Of a DNA stretch of 64,000 nucleotides, positions 58,250 through 64,000 are shown piece by piece; position 1 is the first letter of the stretch; the number at the start of each line of letters is the position of its first letter. The stretch is from Streptomyces catenulae (GTDB lineage: Bacteria > Actinomycetota > Actinomycetes > Streptomycetales > Streptomycetaceae): the NCBI RefSeq assembly GCF_000718015.1, contig NZ_JODY01000034.1, positions 22,143 through 86,142 on the forward strand, read 5' to 3'. The position numbers and the translations under genes were made by a program. The notes under the pieces are model-generated. The model was not told where the DNA came from. It saw only the letters and a list, made by a program, of their open reading frames with translations, and searched no databases.

Positions 58250-60301
58250 TCAGCGCCCACGCAGCTCACCTTCCCGGTCCCCGCCCCGTACGCCGTCGGC
58301 CGGGTCTCCGGACCGGGCCACCTCACCGGCGTGCGCCTGCGCCCCGCGCGCCGCCTCGTCGTCCCGTACGCCCTCGGGCTCCGTACCGCCACCGGACGGA
58401 CCGGCGGGCAGCGCCCGGCGGGACGGGGCCGTCAGCGCGGCCGGGGTACGGGCACCGGGCCGCGGACGGCTCGTGGCCGCCGCCGCGCGGTTGCGCCGCG
58501 AGTCCTCCGGCTCCAACGGGATCGGCGACCCGCGCAGCGCCTCGCCCGCCGTCCGCGGCAGCGTCAGCCGGAACTGCGAACCGCCGCCGGGCTCGCCCCA
58601 CGCCTGGAGCCAGCCGCCGTGCAGCCGCGCGTCCTCGACGGCGATCGACAGGCCCAGACCCGTACCGCCGGTCGTCCGCGCCCGCGCCGGGTCCGCGCGC
58701 CAGAAACGGTTGAACACCCGGGCCGCCTCGCCCGGCTTCAGCCCCACGCCGTAGTCGCGCACCGCCACCGCCACCGCGCCGCCGCTGGGGCCACCGGCCG
58801 ACGCCAGCCGCACCACCACGTCACGGCCCTCACCGTGCTCGACGGCGTTGACGACGAGATTGCGCAGCACCCGCTCGACCCGCCGGGAATCCGCCTCGGC
58901 GATCACCGGCTGCTCGGCGCCGCGCACCACGATCCGGGTCCCGGTCCGCTCGGCCAGCGGCTCGGCGCCCTCGATCACCCGCTGCACCACGTCCCGCAGA
59001 TCGACCGGCCCGGCCTCCAGCGCCGCCGCACCGGCGTCGAACCGGCTGATCTCCAACAGCTCCGCCAACAGCGACTCGAAGCGGTCCAACTGGCCACGGA
59101 GCAGCTCCGCGGAGCGCTTGGTGGCCGGATCGAAGTCCTCGCGCGCCTCGTGGATGATGTCCGCCGCCATCCGGACCGTCGTCAGCGGCGTCCGCAGCTC
59201 GTGCGAGACGTCCGAGACGAAGCGGCGCTGCATCCGGGACAACTCCTCCAGCTGCTGGATCTTGAGCTGGAGGTTCTGCGCCATCTTGTTGAACGATTCA
59301 CCCAGACGGGCGATGTCGTCCTCGCCGGAGACCTTCATCCGCTCCTGGAGCAGCCCGGCCGCCAGCCGCTCGGAGATCCCCGCGGCCATCCGCACCGGCG
59401 TGACGACCTGCCGGACGACGAGCCAGGCGATGGCGCCGAGCAGGATCACCACGAACACCCCGGCCGTCGCCAGCGTGCCCGTGACCAGCTTCAGCGTCTC
59501 CGCCTCCTGCGTGAACGGGAAGAGGTAGTAGAGCTGGAACTGGTTGCCGTTCACATCGTTGAGACGCTTGCCGATGATCAACGCCGGCCGGGCCTCGTCC
59601 GAGCCGATCCGCTTGATCTGCGTGTACTGCCGGAACGTGCCCGCCCGGGCGTCCAGCTTCCGCCGCAGCTCCGGCGGGACGCTCGCCTCCGGATCGACGT
59701 CCCCGGAGGCGCGCGGCCCCCGGGTGCCCCGGCTGGCGTCGCCGAACGGCTCGTCGGAGTCGGAGCTGAGCGCCACGACGGAGAAGACACCCTGGCCACC
59801 ACTGGCCAGCTGCTCGACCAGACCGGTCAGCCAGGTCGCGGAGTCCTGTGCGCCACGGCCCCCGGAGCGCGCGGTGTCGTCCCCCGCGGTGGCCCCGGTG
59901 CCCGTCCCGGCGCCGTCGGCGAGCTTCTGCGCCACGCCGAAACCGCCCGCCGCCTGACTCTGCGCGGCCTGCGCCTTCGCGGTGAGCAGCCCGTTGCGGA
60001 CCTGCCCGACGACGACCACGCCGAGCAGCAACACCACGACCAGCGACATCAGCAGCGTCGAGGCGACGACCCGGAGCTGGATGTTGCGCCGCCACAGCCG
60101 CAGCGCGGGCAGCAGCGGCCGCCGCACCCACCGGCTGAACAGCCGCAACAACGGATGCACCGGGCCGCTGACCGCGCCGTCGGGCAGCAGCTGCCCGCCA
60201 CGGAGCAACCGCGCGAACACCCTCGCCGAGAGGGACGTCCCACGGGCCGGGTCGGTGGCACGCCCCCGCTTCTCCTCCGGGGCCGCACCGGTCCGGCTCA
60301 T
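58250..60301 (-). CDS. mtrB: Sensor histidine kinase MtrB
   Basis: Encodes 683 residues. Two transmembrane helices (about 82-106 and 272-300) flank an extracellular sensor domain with a Gly/Ser/Thr-rich insertion; a HAMP linker follows. The dimerisation helix has the phosphorylated His in FVSDVSHELRTPLTTVRMAADII (near residue 367), and the ATPase has NLVVNAVEHGEG, the G1 box DYGVGLK and the G2 box TGGTGLGLSI. The C-terminal 100 residues are a disordered tail. MtrB with MtrA controls wall metabolism and development in actinobacteria; its gene is 1 bp from mtrA. Confidence 0.97.
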   Translation of the reverse strand: MSRTGAAPEEKRGRATDPARGTSLSARVFARLLRGGQLLPDGAVSGPVHPLLRLFSRWVRRPLLPALRLWRRNIQLRVVASTLLMSLVVVLLLGVVVVGQVRNGLLTAKAQAAQSQAAGGFGVAQKLADGAGTGTGATAGDDTARSGGRGAQDSATWLTGLVEQLASGGQGVFSVVALSSDSDEPFGDASRGTRGPRASGDVDPEASVPPELRRKLDARAGTFRQYTQIKRIGSDEARPALIIGKRLNDVNGNQFQLYYLFPFTQEAETLKLVTGTLATAGVFVVILLGAIAWLVVRQVVTPVRMAAGISERLAAGLLQERMKVSGEDDIARLGESFNKMAQNLQLKIQQLEELSRMQRRFVSDVSHELRTPLTTVRMAADIIHEAREDFDPATKRSAELLRGQLDRFESLLAELLEISRFDAGAAALEAGPVDLRDVVQRVIEGAEPLAERTGTRIVVRGAEQPVIAEADSRRVERVLRNLVVNAVEHGEGRDVVVRLASAGGPSGGAVAVAVRDYGVGLKPGEAARVFNRFWRADPARARTTGGTGLGLSIAVEDARLHGGWLQAWGEPGGGSQFRLTLPRTAGEALRGSPIPLEPEDSRRNRAAAATSRPRPGARTPAALTAPSRRALPAGPSGGGTEPEGVRDDEAARGAQAHAGEVARSGDPADGVRGGDREGELRGR

Positions 60302-60302
60302 A

Positions 60303-60980
60303 TCAGCTGGGCCCGGCCTTGTAGCCGACGCCGCGCACGGTCACCACGATCTCGGGCCGCTCGGGGTCCTTCTCGACCTTGGAGCGCAGCCGCTGCACAT
60401 GGACGTTGACGAGCCGGGTGTCGGCGGCGTGGCGGTACCCCCACACCTGCTCCAGCAGCACCTCGCGGGTGAAGACCTGCCACGGCTTACGGGCCAGCGC
60501 CACCAGCAGGTCGAACTCCAGCGGCGTCAGCGCGATCGACTGCCCGTCCCGCTTCACCGAGTGCCCGGCGACATCGATGACCAGGTCACCGATGGCCAGC
60601 TGCTCGGGCGCCGGCTCCTCCGACCGCCGCAGCCGGGCCCGTATCCGGGCGACCAGCTCCTTCGGCTTGAACGGCTTGACGATGTAGTCGTCCGCCCCCG
60701 ATTCGAGGCCGACCACCACATCCACGGTGTCGCTCTTGGCCGTGAGCATCACGATCGGCACCCCGGACTCGGCCCGGATCAGGCGGCACACCTCTATGCC
60801 GTCCCGTCCGGGAAGCATCAGGTCGAGCAGCACAAGATCGGGCTTGGACTCGCGGAAGGCGGCGAGCGCCTTGTCACCGTCCGCCACGAACGACGGTTCA
60901 AAGCCTTCGCCGCGCAGCACGATGCCGAGCATCTCTGCCAGTGCGGTGTCGTCGTCGACGACGAGGACGCGTCCCTTCAT
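60303..60980 (-). CDS. mtrA: Response regulator MtrA (OmpR family)
   Basis: Encodes 225 residues. Receiver: VLVVDDDTALAEML, phosphoacceptor D53 in LVLLDLMLP, T in VIMLTAKSD variant IVMLTAKSD, Lys in YIVKPFKPKEL. Winged helix: LTPLEFDLLVALARKPWQVFTREVLLEQVWGYRHAADTRLVNVHVQRLRSKVE, typical MtrA. It is the essential or near-essential master regulator partnering MtrB. Its ATG overlaps the stop of mtnA (ATGA). Confidence 0.98.
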   Translation of the reverse strand: MKGRVLVVDDDTALAEMLGIVLRGEGFEPSFVADGDKALAAFRESKPDLVLLDLMLPGRDGIEVCRLIRAESGVPIVMLTAKSDTVDVVVGLESGADDYIVKPFKPKELVARIRARLRRSEEPAPEQLAIGDLVIDVAGHSVKRDGQSIALTPLEFDLLVALARKPWQVFTREVLLEQVWGYRHAADTRLVNVHVQRLRSKVEKDPERPEIVVTVRGVGYKAGPS

Positions 60981-62113
60981 TCGGCCATCATCCCATTACC
61001 TGATCGTGACGTACTCCAACGTGACGTGGAACACAGCTCCGCGAGCCCCTCCCGGGTCACCGGCGAGACCACGCCCGCCTCCGTCACGATCGCCGTCACC
61101 AGCTCCGCGGGCGTCACATCGAACGCCGGGTTGTACGCCGGTGCACCCTCCGGAGCGACCCGGAGGCGCCCCGAGATCTCCGTCACCTCGCTCCCCGGAC
61201 GCTGCTCCACGACGATGTCCGCACCCCGCCCGGTCGCCGGATCGACGGTGCTCAGCGGCGCCACCACCACGAACGGCACCCCGTGGTGCCGCGCCAGCAC
61301 CGCCAGCGGATAGCTGCCCACCTTGTTGGCCACCGAGCCGTCCGCCGCGATCCGGTCCGCCCCGATCAGCACCGCGTCCACCTCCCCCGCCGCGAACAGC
61401 GACCCCGCCGCCCCGTCCGCCAGCACCGTGTACGGCATCCCGGCCCGCCCCGCCTCGTACGCGGTCAGCCGCGCGCCCTGGAGCAGCGGCCGGGTCTCGT
61501 CCACCCACAGCCTGCGCAGCGCGCCTTGCCGGTGCGCGGCGAGCACCACGGCCAGCGCGGTCCCCTCACCGCCGGACACCAGGGCACCGGTGTTGCAGTG
61601 GGTGAGGATCCGGTGGCCGCCGCCGGGCCGCAGCTCATCGAGGAGCGCCAGACCGTGGCGCGCCATCCGCGCGCTGGCGTCGGCGTCCTCGGCGTGCACC
61701 GCACGCGCCTCGGCCAGCGCCGCCGCGGCGGCCGTCCCGGGCTCCGCACCGGCGTCCACCGCCGCACGGTGGGCAGCGGCCGCCCGCCGCACCCCGTACC
61801 CGAGGTTGACCGCCGTCGGCCGGGCGTGCGCCAGTTCCTCGGCCGCCGCCGTCACCTCGTCACCGCGCGCCGCGGCCAACGCGACGCCGTACGCGCCCGC
61901 GATCCCCAGCAGCGGCGCCCCGCGCACCGCCAGCGTCCGTATCGCCCGCACCAGCTGCGGCACGTCCGCGCAGACCAGCTCGGTCTCCTCGGCGGGCAGC
62001 CGGGTCTGGTCCAGCAGCACCACCGCGGGTCCTTCGGGCGGGTCCGCCCACCTCAGCGACGGAACGACGGGCGCCGCGGCGCCGGTCTCGGGTACCTCGT
62101 GACGTTCGACCAT
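60977..62113 (-). CDS. mtnA: Methylthioribose-1-phosphate isomerase
   Basis: Encodes 378 residues. Catalytic segments: VRGAPLLGIAGAYGVALAA near the N-terminus, THCNTGAL containing the catalytic Cys, the Asp-containing VLIGADRIAADGSVANKVGSYPLAVLARHHGVPF, and DVTPAELVTAIVTEAGVV near the end. It converts methylthioribose-1-phosphate to methylthioribulose-1-phosphate in methionine salvage. Its stop overlaps the mtrA start, suggesting translational coupling; the same layout occurs in other Streptomyces. Confidence 0.95.
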   Translation of the reverse strand: MVERHEVPETGAAAPVVPSLRWADPPEGPAVVLLDQTRLPAEETELVCADVPQLVRAIRTLAVRGAPLLGIAGAYGVALAAARGDEVTAAAEELAHARPTAVNLGYGVRRAAAAHRAAVDAGAEPGTAAAAALAEARAVHAEDADASARMARHGLALLDELRPGGGHRILTHCNTGALVSGGEGTALAVVLAAHRQGALRRLWVDETRPLLQGARLTAYEAGRAGMPYTVLADGAAGSLFAAGEVDAVLIGADRIAADGSVANKVGSYPLAVLARHHGVPFVVVAPLSTVDPATGRGADIVVEQRPGSEVTEISGRLRVAPEGAPAYNPAFDVTPAELVTAIVTEAGVVSPVTREGLAELCSTSRWSTSRSGNGMMAE

Positions 62114-62268
62114 CCGCCCAGTCTGCCGCCGCGCACCACCCCCGGAGAACCTCACCGCCCTCCCGGGCCACAGGCGCCCGGCCAGATCCGCCATGACACG
62201 ATGACTGCCACCGCTGACGCCGGTCCCCGACCGCCACGGCGGCGGCCGGGAAGCATGAAGGAGCGACG

Positions 62269-63579
62269 ATGAACAACTCTCCGGGCTGGGCCTCGCCCGG
62301 ATCCGCCCCCTCCGACGAACCGGACCGCGGCGACCGGGACCAACCCGACACCACCCCCGCACCGGACGACCGCACCGGCGAGGAGGCAGCGCCCCCGCCC
62401 CAGTGGTCGAAGCAGCAGCCACCCGCCGGTACGTGGTCCCCGCCCGCGGGCGTCCCCGGCCCCCGGGGACGCGCCACCGCGGGTCACGGGGGAGGCGGCC
62501 CGGTGCCGGGCGGCCAGGTACCGGGCGGCCCGCCCTGGGGCGGCGGCTGGGCACCGCTGCCGCCCGCCGCGAAGCCCGGCGTCATCCCGCTGCGGCCGCT
62601 GGGCGTCGGGGAGATCCTCGACGGCGCCCTCTCGACGCTCCGCGCCCACTGGCGCCCCGTCGTCGGGATCTCGCTGGTCATCGCCGTCGTGGCCCAGACC
62701 GCCATCACCCTCGTGACGGGCCTGTGGTTCCCGGAGAACGGCCGCACCCCCGTCCTGAGCGGCGAGTCCACCGAGGAGGTCATCCGGGCCTTCCGTGACC
62801 TGGGCAAGACCCTCCTCGGCAGCGGCATCACCTCGTTGATCGGGCTGCTCGCCACGATCTTCGCCACCGGCCTGCTGACCATGATCGTCAGCCGCGCGGT
62901 CCTCGGCCGCCCGGTCACCGCCGGTGAGGCATGGCGCGACGCCCGCCCCCAACTGCCCCGCCTCTGCGGCCTCCTCTTCCTGCTGACGCTGCTGCTCACC
63001 GCCGTGATCCTGGTGTGCACGCTGCCCGGCGGCATCATCGTCGCGGTGGGCTCCGCACCCGCCGGATTCGCCCTCGGCTCGCTGGGCCTGCTCGCCGGTG
63101 GCGCGCTGGCCGTCTGGCTCTGGGTACGGTTCAGCCTCGCCCCTCCGGCCCTGATGCTGGAGAAGCAGGGCGTCCTCGCCGCGATGCGCCGCTCCGCCAA
63201 GCTGGTACGCGGCTCCTGGTGGCGCATCCTCGGCATCCAGCTGCTGATGTACGTGATCGTCGGCGTCGTCGCGTTCCTCGTCCAGATCCCGGTCACGCTG
63301 ATCGCCTTCATCCTCGACGGCGACACCCTCCTGAACTGGGTGAGCGGCACCGCCGAGGCCACGGGCTGGACCTTCCTGACCCTCCTGGGCCTCGGCGCGG
63401 TCATCAGCTCCGCCCTCACCTTCCCGCTCAGCGCGGGCGTGACGGCCCTCCTCTACATGGACCAGCGCATCCGCCGTGAGTCCCTCGACATCGAACTCGC
63501 CCACGCCGCCGGCCTCACCGACTACGACACCCCGTCCCCCACGCCCCACGTCCCCGGCCAGACCACCGAAGGCAACTGA
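62269..63579 (+). CDS. Integral membrane protein (GPDPase-membrane-domain-like)
   Basis: Encodes 436 residues. The first 110 are a disordered Pro/Gly/Asp-rich tail; the core starts VIPLRPLGVGEILDGALSTLRAHWRPVVGISL, the signature of a family with a glycerophosphodiester-phosphodiesterase membrane domain. Six helices follow. There is no catalytic phosphodiesterase domain, so its activity is unknown. It is divergent from mtnA (155-bp gap) and precedes a gap next to an rRNA operon. Confidence 0.82.
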   Translation: MNNSPGWASPGSAPSDEPDRGDRDQPDTTPAPDDRTGEEAAPPPQWSKQQPPAGTWSPPAGVPGPRGRATAGHGGGGPVPGGQVPGGPPWGGGWAPLPPAAKPGVIPLRPLGVGEILDGALSTLRAHWRPVVGISLVIAVVAQTAITLVTGLWFPENGRTPVLSGESTEEVIRAFRDLGKTLLGSGITSLIGLLATIFATGLLTMIVSRAVLGRPVTAGEAWRDARPQLPRLCGLLFLLTLLLTAVILVCTLPGGIIVAVGSAPAGFALGSLGLLAGGALAVWLWVRFSLAPPALMLEKQGVLAAMRRSAKLVRGSWWRILGIQLLMYVIVGVVAFLVQIPVTLIAFILDGDTLLNWVSGTAEATGWTFLTLLGLGAVISSALTFPLSAGVTALLYMDQRIRRESLDIELAHAAGLTDYDTPSPTPHVPGQTTEGN

Positions 63580-63914
63580 CACACCCACACCAAGTCCCGG
63601 ACAACGCCCAGGCCACTCCCCGGGCCTCCCTCCGCCCCGTCTCCCCCTCGGGAGGCGGGGCGGAGGCGTATCCGCTCCCCTGCCCCGCCCCGCTCCCCCA
63701 GGCACGGGCCCAGGCCGCTCAACCACGGAGACGAGCCCCAGCAGCCCGTACAACGACTCCGAGGCCCCTGCCCACAGCTCCTCAACCAGCGACTCCTACG
63801 GGACCGACCGCCGTACACACTCAGCCGAAGGTGCCGGGCGGCAAATCCCCCCAGCAACGCCCACACCAGCTCTCTCCGACGCGCCCTACCTGAAAAGGTT
63901 TTGAACGCAAAAAT
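63580..63914. other. 335-bp gene-free region
   Basis: No gene, hairpin or repeat is recognised between the membrane-protein stop and the rRNA terminator; the sequence is GC- and C-rich with poor codon bias in all frames. Confidence 0.55.
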
Positions 63915-63958
63915 GCTCCGGTCCCCGGAAACCATCACTGGTTTCCGGGGACCGGAGC
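63915..63958 (-). terminator. rRNA operon terminator
   Basis: GCTCCGGTCCCCGGAAACC pairs perfectly with its complement over 19 bp, with a six-base loop. On the minus strand it is followed by ATTTTTGCG, and it lies 10 bp after the end of the 5S gene, so it stops the rRNA transcript. Confidence 0.95.
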
Positions 63959-63967
63959 GTAAAAATT

Positions 63968-64000
63968 GTTCGGCGGCGTCCTACTCTCCCACAGAGTCCC
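63968..64000 (-). rRNA. rrf: 5S ribosomal RNA, 3' end only
   Basis: The minus strand reads GGGACTCTGTGGGAGAGTAGG and continues ACGCCGCCGAAC, the conserved 3' part of actinobacterial 5S rRNA (33 bases present). The rest of the gene and presumably 23S and 16S lie beyond the right edge. Confidence 0.95.

Overview
The window is very high-GC actinobacterial DNA from a Streptomyces or close relative. The evidence is third-position GC bias in every gene, many GTG/TTG starts, and a gene order that matches both Streptomyces (nnaR, ssrA-smpB, ftsEX, prfB, pkaB-pkaA, wall-glycopolymer genes, NAD-glutamate dehydrogenase, secA, hpf, lpqB-mtrBA) and, for secA to mtrA, Mycobacterium. I see chromosomal core-type sequence only: no insertion sequence, integrase, prophage or CRISPR array.

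Region 1 (1-7.7 kb) is mixed. It holds the N-terminus of a HelD-family RNA polymerase ATPase, a CGNR zinc-finger regulator, a methyltransferase, a NnaR-type HemD/winged-helix regulator with a recognisable GlnR-like box upstream, two small membrane proteins, and a divergent LysR/MFS pair. Two intergenic gaps carry unusual phased arrays of a 10-bp palindromic element (CCCGTAAGGG / CCCGTACGGG) spaced at about 21 bp.

Region 2 (7.7-21.5 kb) is translation quality control, division and signalling: tmRNA and smpB (trans-translation), an S41 protease, ftsX-ftsE, a zinc-ribbon mini-protein, a repeat-rich LAETG sortase substrate, prfB, two Ser/Thr kinases (PkaB- and PkaA-like), and a divergently transcribed FHA-EssC/FtsK ATPase that could read kinase output.

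Region 3 (21.8-40.4 kb) is a wall-glycopolymer locus. It has two methyltransferases, three large proteins fusing a family 2 glycosyltransferase to a TagF-type CDP-glycerol glycerophosphotransferase, a fourth paralogue lacking the TagF half, a UDP-glucose 4-epimerase, a GT4 glycosyltransferase, a TetR regulator and a TagGH-type ABC exporter. Together they could make UDP-sugars, build poly(glycerol-phosphate)-type or sugar-decorated chains, and export them.

Region 4 (40.4-54.3 kb) holds the giant NAD-glutamate dehydrogenase, a HAD hydrolase, a DUF6912-like protein, an Rv3235-like protein that overlaps the 3' end of secA, secA itself with an aberrant C-terminal tail, a GNAT acetyltransferase, an AlkX/YcaQ-type DNA glycosylase and an orphan NarL-type response regulator.

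Region 5 (54.4-64 kb) is the conserved hpf-comF-lpqB-mtrB-mtrA-mtnA block on the minus strand, then a membrane protein, a strong terminator and the 3' end of a 5S rRNA gene (minus strand), showing that an rRNA operon lies just beyond the right edge.
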